Of a DNA stretch of 64,000 bases, positions 1 through 9,319 are shown one piece after another. The notes under the pieces are model-generated. The model worked only from the letters and a program-made list of their open reading frames with translations, searched no databases and was not told the origin of the DNA. Numbering within the stretch: the first letter of the stretch is position 1; each line of letters opens with the position of its first letter. Where the stretch lies: NCBI RefSeq assembly GCF_016427565.1, contig NZ_JAELXT010000006.1, positions 62,001 to 126,000 on the forward strand, given 5' to 3'. The stretch is from Microvirga splendida. GTDB lineage: Bacteria; Pseudomonadota; Alphaproteobacteria; Rhizobiales; Beijerinckiaceae. A program made the translations under genes and the position numbers.

Positions 1-1932
1 ACGGCGATGCTGGATCTCGTCCTCGCTCGCTTGAGCCAACCTGTGCTGGGTGTGTCGTCAGCCTCGCCCTTCAGGGGGGCATTGCAGGTCCTGACCCTCG
101 CCTTCGCGACGGTGTGGAAGCCCTTCGATGCGGATCGGTTTCTCTCCCTTCTGACCCTTCCCAATCCACCCATGCGGCGCAAGCCAGCCGGGATTCTCGC
201 GCGTGCCGTCTCCTCGGAGCCTGGTATCGACGGCCGTGAATGGAAGCGCGCATGGGCCCTGATCGAGGAATGGGCACTGGAAAAGGGCGAGGGAGACAAG
301 AGAAAGACGGCAAAGCTGCTTGACGGGGTCAAGGCGTGGGCGGATGCGAAACAGATCGCCCGGTTCGACCACTCCATGCCCTCCAACGAGGCCAAGGAGA
401 TCGCTGACAGGGTCAAGACTTGGGCGGCGACTCTTGCAGGCGAGGATCGCGACCCCCTCCTCATGTGCGTGGTCGGTGCGGCGAAGGCCTTGTCGGAAGC
501 CCTCAACAAGCTCAACGAGTCGCCCGTCTCCAAGCGCCAGATCGAGCAGATGATCGATGCCTCGATCGCGGAAGGTCTCGGCAACCCCGAGCATCGGGCA
601 GAGGCCTCGAGGCTGCGGGCCATCGGGACGCCGGGGGCTCTGTGTGGCCCAGTCAAGCGGGTCGTGTGGTGGAACTTCGCAGGGCATGAGCCTGCCGCTC
701 CGCCCTTCCCCTGGTACCGCTCCGAACTTGCCGCCCTCGAGGCCGTCGGGTGCTGCCCTGAAAGGCCATCCGAGGCTGCACGGCGGCAGACCTCGTATTG
801 GACGAACGCGGCCCTGGCCGCATCCGAAGGCATCATGTTCGTCCGCCCGGCCGTCATCGCAGGTGAGGAAGTCGGGAGCCATCCCTTCGCCCACCTGCTC
901 GCGCCCCTGTTTGACCACGAGAAGCGAAGGAACCTGATCGAAGCCAAGGCCGAAGCCGTTCAGGAGTACGAGGTCCACCAGCTCGCGGCGCGCACGATCA
1001 ACCGTCAGGCGGGTACCCCGCGGGCAACACCCGTCCAGCAGGTGAGCTGGACGGTTCCCGCCATCCCCGATCTTCTTGCCGAACTGGTCGAGAGCCCGAC
1101 ATCACTGGAAACACTGGCGAGCTGCCATCTCAAGTGGCTCCTCAAACACGTAGCGAAACTCGATGCCGGCCGCATCCGTGGCATTCCCGATTCCAGGCGC
1201 CTGATCGGCAACGTCGCCCACGCCATCGCACAGGAGGTCTTCCTTCCCGGTCCCGTACCGCCGGGGAAGGATGCGAGACGGAAGGCCGAGGCCGTCTTCG
1301 ATAGGATCGTAGAGCAGATTGCAGCTCCCCTCCTGAAGGCTGGAGGGGCGAACGACCTCATTTCCGCACGACAGCGCATCCCCAAGGCGATGGAGATCCT
1401 TGCGGACATCCTGTCTGCCGACGGATGGGAAATCGTCGGGACAGAGATGGAGGTCATCCACGATTTCGGGGATGGACTTCGCATCAAGGGATATACCGAC
1501 CTCCGGACCACCCATGCGATCCACGGGACAGGTGTCATCGACTTCAAGTGGACGAAGAGCGACACCCGACGTCGGCGGGAGATCAAGGACGGCAGGGCGA
1601 TACAGATCTCCGCCTACAGCAATGCCGTGGAACCCGGGCGCACCCTTCCCGCCGCGTACTTCATGCTCGGTCAGGGAACCTTGCTGGCCGAGGAGAACTC
1701 ACCTCTGGCAGGCGATCCCGTAAGGACCGACCGCAATCTCGCCGACACTTGGTCCGCGGTTGCCGGGATGCACCGTTCATGGCGCGACATGACGGTTTCG
1801 GGCGTGGCGGCTTCGACCGGATTGGATGGGGCACCCATGCCGGACGACCTCGTCCTCGTTCCCCCGAAGAAGTCAAACCCCTGCGAATATTGCGATTACG
1901 ACGGGCTGTGCCGCGTCAGCCAAACCGCCTGA
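1..1932 (+). CDS. AddB-like PD-(D/E)XK nuclease with Fe-S cysteines, 5' end outside window
   Basis: The reading frame is open from base 1, and the first visible residues (QPVLGVSSASPFRGALQVL) already look like the middle of an AddB/RecB-type protein, so the true start is probably upstream. The C-terminal third is a RecB-family nuclease: IDFKW (about residues 506-510) supplies the D-x-K catalytic pair and QISAYS follows as the conserved Gln helix. One Cys (ASCHLKWLL) ahead of the nuclease and three at the C-terminus (CEYCDYDGLC) form the spacing used by AddB and Cas4 for a 4Fe-4S cluster. It ends 10 bases before an AddA-like helicase gene, so the two probably form a helicase-nuclease complex acting on DNA ends. 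This is not likely to be the housekeeping AddB, since it lies in a mobile element; a defence role is inference. Confidence 0.8.
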   Translation, partial: TAMLDLVLARLSQPVLGVSSASPFRGALQVLTLAFATVWKPFDADRFLSLLTLPNPPMRRKPAGILARAVSSEPGIDGREWKRAWALIEEWALEKGEGDKRKTAKLLDGVKAWADAKQIARFDHSMPSNEAKEIADRVKTWAATLAGEDRDPLLMCVVGAAKALSEALNKLNESPVSKRQIEQMIDASIAEGLGNPEHRAEASRLRAIGTPGALCGPVKRVVWWNFAGHEPAAPPFPWYRSELAALEAVGCCPERPSEAARRQTSYWTNAALAASEGIMFVRPAVIAGEEVGSHPFAHLLAPLFDHEKRRNLIEAKAEAVQEYEVHQLAARTINRQAGTPRATPVQQVSWTVPAIPDLLAELVESPTSLETLASCHLKWLLKHVAKLDAGRIRGIPDSRRLIGNVAHAIAQEVFLPGPVPPGKDARRKAEAVFDRIVEQIAAPLLKAGGANDLISARQRIPKAMEILADILSADGWEIVGTEMEVIHDFGDGLRIKGYTDLRTTHAIHGTGVIDFKWTKSDTRRRREIKDGRAIQISAYSNAVEPGRTLPAAYFMLGQGTLLAEENSPLAGDPVRTDRNLADTWSAVAGMHRSWRDMTVSGVAASTGLDGAPMPDDLVLVPPKKSNPCEYCDYDGLCRVSQTA

Positions 1933-1942
1933 GGATGCCAGC

Positions 1943-4900
1943 ATGACAAATCGCGTCGATACCAACATCGCCTCCGCAGGAACGGGCAAGACAACCAAGA
2001 TCGTCGGTCTCATCGCTGAGGACATGAAGTCGGTCGAACCCGAGACGATCCTTGCCACGACCTTTACGGTCAAGGCGGCCGACGAGCTGATGGAGAGGGC
2101 GAGGGCCGAGCTCGTCAAGCAGGGACGCGGGCCGGAGGCGGTCCGGCTGTTGAGCGCGATGGTCGGGACCATCAACAGCGTCTGCGGCAGGATCGTGAGT
2201 GAGTTCGCGATCGACCTCGGCCGGTCCCCCACCAACCAGGTCATCGCGGCAGAGGAGCGGGACGAGTTGATCCGGCTGGCCGCCGATCCCGTATTCGCCA
2301 GGCATGCACCGAACATCCTGAAGCTATGGGAAGCCCTCGGGTTGGGTGAGCTCAAGGACAAGGGCGACTGGCGCAAGCACGTTGCCTGCATCATTGAGAA
2401 GGCTGACGAGAACGGTCTCGGGGCAGGCGACTTGGGCGTATCCGCCCGGAAGTCGATCGAGGCGCTCTCCGAATTCATGACCCTTCCGGAAGATCACGAG
2501 GCACCGGACACATGGGACGGGGACCTGCGTGATGCGATGGTGGAAGCGGTCAGGAGCTCGGACGGCGTCAAGCTGACCAAGGACGGGAAGGACTCCCTCG
2601 CCGATATCGAGAAGCATCTCGGCAGACTGGACCGCGGGGAGAGAATCTGCTGGCCGGATTGGGTCAGACTCTCGAAATTGAAGCACGGAACCAAGGATGC
2701 AGAGAAGGCAGTCTTCCGCGACGTGAAGGGTGCCGCCGGCGTCTTCCCGAGGCACCCCGCCCTTCGAAGCGACATGGAGCGCTACATCGAGGCCGTTTTC
2801 GAATGTGCCGCTGAGGTGATGCAGGCATATGCGGCCTACAAGCGGGAGCACGGCCTGATCGACTTTCCCGACCAGCTCTGCCTCGCCCTCGAAATCCTGC
2901 GCAAGCCGGAGTTCAAGGAACGGCTGCGGGAGCGGATCGGGCTCGTTTACGTGGATGAGTACCAGGATAGCAGTCCGATCCAGGTTGCCCTCTTCCTCGC
3001 ACTGGCTCGCATCGCTCCCAGGAGCGTCTGGGTCGGCGATCCCAAGCAGGCTATCTACAGCTTCCGTGGGACCGATCCCATCCTGACCATGTCCGCCTCG
3101 CTGGAGGTAGCCGAGAAGACGGGCGGCACACGTGGCATCCTGTCTGAGTCGTTCAGGAGCCGCCCCGGGATCATCGAACTCGTGAACGACATGTTCGTCC
3201 CTGCCTTCGTCAGGATGGGATTGCCCGAATCCGAGAGCACGTACGAGAAGGTCCGCCGACCAGCCGATCCCGATGTGTCCTCCCCTGTAGCGGTCTGGCA
3301 CCTGGACGGCAACACCCTGCCCAAGCAGTCGGCTGCCTTGGCGGCCGGGGTCGCTGACATGCTGGCGAACCCGTCTGCATGGCCGGTCGGCGCCGGGGAC
3401 ACGACACGCCCGTTGCGTCCAGGGGACGTCGCGGTCCTGTGCCGGGACAACGACGACGTCTACAGGGTGACCGCAGCGCTCGCACAAAAGGGCATAGAGG
3501 TCGCGGCCGAACAGAAGGGGCTGTTCGAGACGGAAGAGGTCGAGCTGGCACTCGCCGCCCTGAGATGGACCGCGGACCCCACGAATTATCTGGCCCTAGC
3601 AGAGATCGCCCGTCTTCTTGGCGGCATCGAGCAGCCGACAGCGTGGCTCGACGCCGTGCTCCAGAAGGATCACGAGGCACTTGAATGCCTCGTTCCGTTC
3701 ACGGAAGAACTCAAGGATATCCGCGACAGGCAGTTGCAGCTCACGCCCAGCGAAATCCTCGACGAAATCCTCATCGCCGCCCGGGTTGCCGAGCATGCCT
3801 GCCGCTGGGGCAAAACCATCGAACGCCTCGACTGCCTCGAGAAATTGAGGAGCCTTGCCCGCAAGTACGAGACCAAGTGCCGTTCCACGGGTCTTCCGGC
3901 GACCCTTGCAGGACTTGCCACGTCCATCGAGGACGGTAAGGCCATGCGGCCGAGTTCTCGTAATCCGAATGCGGTGAACGTCCTCACCTATCACAAGGGC
4001 AAGGGCCTCGAATGGCCCGTGGTGATCTGCCTGGATCTCGATTCCATCCCCAAGACATGGCCCGTGACCATGCCGACGATCGCGACGGATGGAAGCACCG
4101 ACTGGAGCCGCCCCCTGGAGGGCCGATGGATCAGGTTCTGGCCGTATCCGTTCGGATTGCACAAGGCCGGGGTTGGCATCGACGTCACTTGGCCGGGGTC
4201 CGAGACAGGTCGCCGGGTCATCCGAGAGGCGGATGAAGAGGCAACGCGCCTCCTCTACGTCGGGGTGACCCGTGCCAGAGACCATGCCGTCCTGTGCGCC
4301 ACCGACAAGGGAACAGCTTGGCTGGAGCGCCTCGCTGCCGACCCGGTAAACCCACACGTGACCATTCCCGTTTCTGAAGGGCAGCCGCTTGTTGCCAACG
4401 GACGGGAGCATCAGGTTCGCTTCGCCCGCTTTGCTGGGACCGAGGCGGTTGAGACGGTACGGATCGCACCCTACGTGTCGCTTCCGCGTCCGGCCGCGAC
4501 CCACCTGCCCTTGCGCATCCGCCCAAGCGCCGCGACAGACGAGGGCATCGAGTATGCCTTCAGCCATACGATCCTCTCGGGAGGTGTGCCCATTGTCGGC
4601 AATCCGGAGATGGACGAGTTGGGATCGGCATTACATGCCATCCTTGCTGCGGATGACGATACAAAATCCCTCGCGGAGCGTGTCGCGTCAGCCGATGCCA
4701 TCCTGAAGCGGTGGGACATGAAGGCAATCACGGCCGTCGACGTGATCGCTGCGGCTGACAAATTCTGGGATCACCTAAGGAAGCAGTACCCGACCGCTAA
4801 AATCCACCGTGAGGTTCCGGTCCATGCCTACGACGGCCTCCAAGTCATTTCGGGCATCATCGATGTTCTGATCGATGGGCCAGAGGACGAGGGTTGGTTC

Positions 4901-5125
4901 ATCATCGGCGACCACAAGAGCTTCCCCGGAAAGCAGGAACTGTGGGACGAGCGGGCCAAGAAGCATGCGCCGCAGCTCGGATCCTATTCCAAGGCCGTTG
5001 CGACCGCGCTCGGCGGCCGGAAGCGCTGCGCAGGCTGCTTCGTCCACATGCCTATCCGCGGGGTTGTCATCAGCACTGAGGTGCAGGAAGCTAATAACAG
5101 CGAGATGGTAGCAACCATCGCGTGA
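1943..5125 (+). CDS. AddA-like UvrD/Rep superfamily 1 helicase with C-terminal nuclease domain
   Basis: I chose the ATG at 1943, just after the upstream stop, because Walker A (ASAGTGKTT) follows within 20 residues as in UvrD-family proteins. Further motifs are DEYQDSS (Walker B, about residue 337), LSESFRSRPGII (motif IV region), VNVLTYHKGKGLEWPVV (motif V) and LLYVGVTRARDH (motif VI). Near the C-terminus ISGIIDVLID followed by IIGDHKSF and QLGSYSKAV is a RecB-type PD-(D/E)XK nuclease (about residues 970-1020). The architecture equals AddA: SF1A helicase plus nuclease, about 1,060 residues. It is paired with the AddB-like gene upstream. The product presumably unwinds and degrades DNA from ends. 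The last residues overlap the remains of a trypsin-like gene by a GTGA junction, so the C-terminal tail may have been altered by a rearrangement. Confidence 0.87.
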   Translation: MTNRVDTNIASAGTGKTTKIVGLIAEDMKSVEPETILATTFTVKAADELMERARAELVKQGRGPEAVRLLSAMVGTINSVCGRIVSEFAIDLGRSPTNQVIAAEERDELIRLAADPVFARHAPNILKLWEALGLGELKDKGDWRKHVACIIEKADENGLGAGDLGVSARKSIEALSEFMTLPEDHEAPDTWDGDLRDAMVEAVRSSDGVKLTKDGKDSLADIEKHLGRLDRGERICWPDWVRLSKLKHGTKDAEKAVFRDVKGAAGVFPRHPALRSDMERYIEAVFECAAEVMQAYAAYKREHGLIDFPDQLCLALEILRKPEFKERLRERIGLVYVDEYQDSSPIQVALFLALARIAPRSVWVGDPKQAIYSFRGTDPILTMSASLEVAEKTGGTRGILSESFRSRPGIIELVNDMFVPAFVRMGLPESESTYEKVRRPADPDVSSPVAVWHLDGNTLPKQSAALAAGVADMLANPSAWPVGAGDTTRPLRPGDVAVLCRDNDDVYRVTAALAQKGIEVAAEQKGLFETEEVELALAALRWTADPTNYLALAEIARLLGGIEQPTAWLDAVLQKDHEALECLVPFTEELKDIRDRQLQLTPSEILDEILIAARVAEHACRWGKTIERLDCLEKLRSLARKYETKCRSTGLPATLAGLATSIEDGKAMRPSSRNPNAVNVLTYHKGKGLEWPVVICLDLDSIPKTWPVTMPTIATDGSTDWSRPLEGRWIRFWPYPFGLHKAGVGIDVTWPGSETGRRVIREADEEATRLLYVGVTRARDHAVLCATDKGTAWLERLAADPVNPHVTIPVSEGQPLVANGREHQVRFARFAGTEAVETVRIAPYVSLPRPAATHLPLRIRPSAATDEGIEYAFSHTILSGGVPIVGNPEMDELGSALHAILAADDDTKSLAERVASADAILKRWDMKAITAVDVIAAADKFWDHLRKQYPTAKIHREVPVHAYDGLQVISGIIDVLIDGPEDEGWFIIGDHKSFPGKQELWDERAKKHAPQLGSYSKAVATALGGRKRCAGCFVHMPIRGVVISTEVQEANNSEMVATIA

Positions 5126-5911
5126 CGTTTACGAACTTCCCGCTGGTCGCCGGAGATTGCCGCTACCGCAAAAGCAATGATGCGCAGCGGCGCGGCCAAA
5201 TCATCAACGGTGTCCCCTGCGCTCTGAGGGGAATGTCAGGCGGACCTCTGGTCGACCTCGGGGCCGATGGCTGGATCAAGCAGGCCATAGGCATCGCGGG
5301 AGGAGTGCTCAAGGCTCACGACTGGAATCCCGTCAACGCAGGCATCGAGCAGATCCTCCCGGCACGTGCGCTCATCGAGGGATACAGTTCCCCCGACCGA
5401 TGTGGAAATGCGCCAGCTCCGGGCCGACCTCCGCTCGCTGGGACACGATCTCCACCCGACGGGATCCGACACAGCCCCCGATCTCACCGCTGCCCTGGAA
5501 CGTTTCAGCGACGAGCACATCAAGAACGAAAGGTACTTCATCCACTGCTACGCGTTTTTGCTGCCCGTCCGGCCCATCAGGAGTATGGTGGCTGACAGCG
5601 TCGGGAGTCCCTTTGCCAAGCCCAGCGACATCACGGGATCCAAGTGCGAGAAGGACGGAGGCAGCAATATCATCGACGGCAAGGGGTAGCGCATCGAGTG
5701 GGGCGGCCGCACCATCGTCGATGCCACGCCAAGTACGTTCGGTCCTTTGGTCGAGTTCAAGGGGCCGGTCGTCGAAGGGGACTACGTGATGAGCTTCGAC
5801 GTACGCTCGGACGGATCTCTGATGATCGGTCAATACCGAGACCAAGGGAAGGGGGATGGCTACAATTCCGACCTGGTCAGAACCCCGCCGGTGCGCGAGG
5901 GGACGCTCTGA
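5122..5911 (+). pseudogene. Trypsin-like serine protease gene remnant, frameshifted and with an in-frame TAG
   Basis: The first frame contains GMSGGPLVDLG, the catalytic-serine region of S1/trypsin-like peptidases, followed by AIGIAGGV. The parts carrying the catalytic His and Asp are missing, so the N-terminus is lost. At the C5 run near 5391 the reading continues in the next frame (SPTDVEMRQLRADLRSLGHDL), and at 5687-5689 a TAG interrupts that frame. After it the same frame continues as RIEWGGRTIVDATPSTF to a TGA at 5909-5911. Truncation, a frameshift and a nonsense codon together indicate decay. Trypsin-like proteins of this kind are found beside nucleases in some bacterial defence loci, so it may once have belonged to the upstream pair; that is inference. 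Confidence 0.7.
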
Positions 5912-6012
5912 TCCGCTTCCGCGAACCACAACGCACAGGACCGTGGTCGTGTTGCACCGTCGACGCTCAACACGGGATCGTATAGCTTACCGCGACTTAG
6001 GCGGGCCTGCGA

Positions 6013-7545
6013 ATGAGTGAAAGTGAACCCTACGACCTTGAGGAATACCTATCGGCACGCGTCGCGACCGTTCTGAAACGCATGGGGATTCCTCTCGCGG
6101 AGGTTGGGAAGTACCCGGTCCAGCACTTCATGGCCGAAGCGAACTTCGGACGGCGTTCTCTCGCTGACCTGTCCAGGGCCTGCGCCCTCCTCGGACACGA
6201 TCCCCCTCTTGGTTATGAAGATTGGTGGGTCGCCAAGGCCGCTGTGGAGGAGGTCCGGCGCGACAAGGATCCCAAACCCATTACTCAACCACCCGTACAC
6301 GCCAAACTACCACCGTTCACGGCGGAAGACCTCATGCTCTCGCTCGAGGGCCTCATTGACCGGATGGGGAACGACAGGCTGGAGGTGATTGCGGCCAACC
6401 GCCTGCTGCCGGGGGCGTCGATGAAGCTCACAGAACTCGGCGAAATATACGGGGTCTCCCGCGAACGCATCCGCCAGCTCGAGTTAAGGGCCTTCGTCCG
6501 AATGCGGGTGGAAGTAAGGCATTCCCCCCTCCTCGTGGCGCTCTCGAATGAACTCAATGCAGGTCACGCGACCTTCAATGATGCCGCCCTGCACATGTAT
6601 GACCTCATGTTAGGACGGGCGAGGGAGGATACCGCGTTTTCTCTGGCGACGATCCTGGTGGGTATCCTCGGAAACGCGAAGAGCCTCGGCATCGGCTACA
6701 GGCAGCTCATGCCAAAGGCCAGGACAGTCATCGGGGACTTCCGGCGTGAGCGACGTCGTGCCGAACGCAGGGCTTTCAGGGCCGAGCGCAGGAGCAAGGC
6801 ATATGCCGCCCGATGCCTGTCGCTCCTGGAGTGCATATTCTCGTCCGCGGCCTGGCCCGCTGAACCCAGAATCCTTTCGAGCATCCCTCCGAGGAGCGTC
6901 GGACGGGCGAGGGAGATTAACTTCGACGAGGATGGTTCGAATAAGGGCGTGTTCCGCAGCATGCGGCAGGGCTACGGGGACGTGCATTACGACAGCGGCC
7001 TGGAGTACACCGTGCTCTCCGCGATCGACGCATCAACAAGAGAGGTTCCCTGGTACATGGAGCAACCCCTCGCCATTCCGTTTTTTACGGAGAAGGAAAG
7101 GCGCAGGGTACATTATCCTGACATCCTGCTCATGAGCGCATCGGGCAGGCTGCTGCTGGTCGAGGGCAAGCCGATCTACCGGATGCTCCATCTCGATACC
7201 TTCATCAAGGGAAAGGTAGCCCTCGAGCACGCATGGTCCCGGGGCTGGGGATACGTAATCACCGACGAGCGGGGCAGGACGCTGAAGTTACTGTATGAAC
7301 TTCCATCCTTCGAACGCGAGGACGAATTTGTGTCCCTCGTCCGCAAAACGGGCGAGATGAAGAACGGCAAGTTTCAGCAGATCAGGATGGACATGGAGAT
7401 CAGCTACACGGATTGCTGTTCTGCGATGCTGCGTCACGATCTTGTCCACGACACGCTGCGCAGGATGGTCACCAGCCTTCCGCCGGGGCAATCATGGCGG
7501 TCCTTATGCGGAGTTTCAGTGGTGGATTCCGGCCTCGCGGCTTGA
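6013..7545 (+). CDS. Alpha-CTD-like HhH / sigma-region-4-like HTH protein with TnsA-like nuclease domain
   Basis: The 510-residue product has three recognisable parts. Near residues 40-60, NFGRRSLADLSRA resembles the helix-hairpin-helix of the RNA polymerase alpha C-terminal domain (NFGRKSLxE). Around residues 137-160, LTELGEIYGVSRERIRQLELRA closely follows sigma-70 region 4 (LxEIGExxGVSRERVRQIExxA). From about residue 320 the sequence SGLEYTVLSAID, WYMEQPLAIPF, HYPDILL and LLVEGKP gives E, D and E-x-K residues in the order of TnsA-type PD-(D/E)XK endonucleases. It could be a DNA-binding endonuclease of a transposon or defence system, or a regulator whose nuclease fold binds DNA. No TnsB or TnsC gene is nearby. 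It follows the broken protease gene and is followed by pseudogenes. I do not recognise a named family for the whole protein. Confidence 0.7.
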   Translation: MSESEPYDLEEYLSARVATVLKRMGIPLAEVGKYPVQHFMAEANFGRRSLADLSRACALLGHDPPLGYEDWWVAKAAVEEVRRDKDPKPITQPPVHAKLPPFTAEDLMLSLEGLIDRMGNDRLEVIAANRLLPGASMKLTELGEIYGVSRERIRQLELRAFVRMRVEVRHSPLLVALSNELNAGHATFNDAALHMYDLMLGRAREDTAFSLATILVGILGNAKSLGIGYRQLMPKARTVIGDFRRERRRAERRAFRAERRSKAYAARCLSLLECIFSSAAWPAEPRILSSIPPRSVGRAREINFDEDGSNKGVFRSMRQGYGDVHYDSGLEYTVLSAIDASTREVPWYMEQPLAIPFFTEKERRRVHYPDILLMSASGRLLLVEGKPIYRMLHLDTFIKGKVALEHAWSRGWGYVITDERGRTLKLLYELPSFEREDEFVSLVRKTGEMKNGKFQQIRMDMEISYTDCCSAMLRHDLVHDTLRRMVTSLPPGQSWRSLCGVSVVDSGLAA

Positions 7546-7610
7546 CGCTTCCGCTCTCCCACCCAAGGGCTCGGCTACACTCTTGCGCCTCCGCATGCAT
7601 GAATAGGAAC

Positions 7611-8060
7611 ATGAGCGAACCACTCTCCGACGACTTCGACCCCACCCGCATCCGCGTGGTCATCACCTCGCCCGCGGTCGACTACACCTCACGAGGGATC
7701 GCGGAGTCACCGTACTGAATCAACTGCGGATCTGCGAGGACCTGGCGCACGATGCGGTAAACGTGCTGGGCGGTGAGAGGGACGGCCTCAAGGTTTGGTG
7801 GGACGACGGCCTCAGCGGGGACGGGGAGGGCGAGAATTAGGACGTCGCGCTCGTTGAGCGTCGGTGGTCGTTCTCGAAACCTACGCTCGGGCTTGCGTGG
7901 GACGACCTGTCAGGCACGGTCGCCGCCCATGCCTGGATCGTGGCGAACGGCCGGCACTACGATGCCGAATGCTCCGAGGGCGTCGACGGCTTCTTCGAGT
8001 TGCTGCTGCTGAGCAGGATCATGGAGCGGGTGGCGGCCAGGAAGTTCAGGCAGGAACAAG
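7611..8060 (+). pseudogene. Small conserved protein gene, broken by TGA, frameshift and TAG
   Basis: Reading starts at ATG 7611 (SEPLSDDFDPTRIRVVIT) and meets TGA at 7716-7718 where the pattern suggests Trp (SPY-stop-INCG). One base later the frame moves and continues as ICEDLAHDAVNVLGG, then a TAG at 7838-7840, then DLSGTVAAHAWIVANGRHYDAECSEGVDGFFEL. The motif H-A-W-x(3)-GRHYDAE-x-EGV is one I associate with short hypothetical proteins on alphaproteobacterial plasmids and islands, possibly with a papain-like C...H...D arrangement (CEDLAH, HAWI, YDAE). Three separate lesions show the gene is dead. The end is approximate because the frame stays open into unrelated sequence. Confidence 0.55.
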
Positions 8061-8175
8061 CGCCGGGCATGTCCCCCCTGAATTCGAGGCATATTCCCGA
8101 TTACGGCTGTCGGCCGGCTCCGACAGGAGACGGAACCCACCTGCTGTCGCCGGATGGATCCGGTGCCTTCAGCCC

Positions 8176-8220
8176 TCAGGCTGCTCGATGGTCAACGACG
8201 TTCACGTTCGGTCGGTTGTC
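8176..8220 (-). pseudogene. Fragment matching the 3' end of the HEPN/kinase gene at 19021
   Basis: In this frame the minus strand encodes DNRPNVNVVDHRAA and then a stop. The kinase-fusion gene whose stop is at 19021 ends with DNRPNVDVIDHRAA. Over these 45 bases I count 9 differences, mostly at third codon positions, so the match is unlikely to be chance. The fragment lies inside the 3' part of another broken minus-strand gene (8192-8503), in a different frame. It may be what is left of a second copy of the pPIWI-RE-associated kinase gene, or a shared C-terminal tail captured by recombination. Confidence 0.5.
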
Positions 8221-8503
8221 GGCTCGCGGTCTGTTTGAGAATGGCTTTTGTGGAATCGGCCATCAGCTTCGATGCCTTCTCGCTGATCCCCTTGAACCGG
8301 GCCTCGGGATTGAGGGTCTTATGTTCCCGATAGAGACGATTGAGCGCTTTGATCTCGGTCCTTAAGCGAGCTTTCTTGGTCGCGAGATCCTTCTGGATCT
8401 TCGCCCTCACAGACTTTACACTCTCTTGCGACTACGCCACGCTGGACGGAACCAAAGCCAGGAGAAGCATCAGTGCTGCGACAACGAAGCCTCGGTTGGT
8501 CAT
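8192..8503 (-). pseudogene. Small secreted coiled protein gene with TAG at the signal-peptide junction
   Basis: ATG at 8503 has a good ribosome site (GAAGGGG, 8 bases upstream). The first 23 codons make a classic signal peptide (VVAALMLLLALVPSSVA), then a TAG at 8432-8434, and the same frame continues for about 80 codons with a Lys/Arg-rich helical sequence (AKIQKDLATKKARLRTEIKA). Ignoring the TAG, the predicted product is a 103-residue exported helical protein, with the stop right at the predicted cleavage site. The last residues (QTASRQPTERERR) run over a fragment of another gene, so the original 3' end may have been replaced. The single nonsense codon suggests recent inactivation; a GTG at 8410 could in principle start a cytoplasmic version. 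Confidence 0.5.
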
Positions 8504-8656
8504 TGCTAACCCCTTCGTTGAGAAGGATGCCCCCAGCGATATTTGTCGCTCTCATAAGATCGCGTAAGTTGACCCGCAGCGTAAGCTAGGCACCGACCCG
8601 CTTAGTGCGCGGCTGATCAGGTCGATGATCCGGGCTGTTGGCCGGCGCAATGGGGA

Positions 8657-9319
8657 TCAGCGCAAGAGGTGCCTGAACCAGGTTGAGAAAGGCAGCCATT
8701 CACCCATGGTGGCGTATTTCCGGGCTTCAAGGTTAGGCATGACACGCGAGACGACTTTGAAGTTGTCCAGGTCGAAGTAAGACACCTCAGCGGTGTTATG
8801 GCTTTGCTCTCTGATCCAGATGGCCTGACCGAGGCCGGGAATGTTGTCTTTCAGGATGTTCGTTTCGAATTTCCGGCCGGAAGCCACATGCTCTAGCTCT
8901 TGCCGGAAAGATTTCGTGTGGAGCGCCTTGAAGAGCCTCCAACCGTCCCTGTCGAGGGACCGTCGAGCTGCTGGCTTTTTTCCGTATTGTGCAGTGATCT
9001 CGGCCATACGGACTTGGTACAGGAAGGTAGAGGAGAGCTTCACGCGGTCAGTGCAGGGATGCTTGGGCCAAGGTGGGCCAACATCGTCAAAGAAGACGCG
9101 ACTCCCGTTGGAGTTGGCATAGAAGTACACGCGGACGCCGCACACGGGGCAGGTTGCATTGGGCGTCATGAAGGACCATTCGACCTCGGGCGAATAGGTC
9201 TGCGTCACTGGTTTAGGAGGGTACGCTCGAAGCCCCGATCCTAACGGCACGTTCCCGTGCCACTGGCCTCCCCAGCCGCAGTGACAATTTGAGGGGTGGT
9301 TGTGGGCGTTACAGGGCAT
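8657..9319 (-). CDS. Conserved hypothetical protein with Cys-rich N-terminus
   Basis: The 220-residue product starts MPCNAHNHPSNCHCGWGG and has a second Cys cluster (CPVCGVRVYFYANSNG followed by HPC), which look like zinc-binding knuckles in the first 90 residues. The rest is mixed alpha/beta and ends GEWLPFSTWFRHLLR. Proteins with this MPCNAxxHPxxCxCGWGG opening are common hypothetical proteins in Rhizobiales. No clear Shine-Dalgarno sequence precedes the ATG at 9319. It stands alone, flanked by pseudogenes. Function unknown. Confidence 0.6.
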   Translation of the reverse strand: MPCNAHNHPSNCHCGWGGQWHGNVPLGSGLRAYPPKPVTQTYSPEVEWSFMTPNATCPVCGVRVYFYANSNGSRVFFDDVGPPWPKHPCTDRVKLSSTFLYQVRMAEITAQYGKKPAARRSLDRDGWRLFKALHTKSFRQELEHVASGRKFETNILKDNIPGLGQAIWIREQSHNTAEVSYFDLDNFKVVSRVMPNLEARKYATMGEWLPFSTWFRHLLR

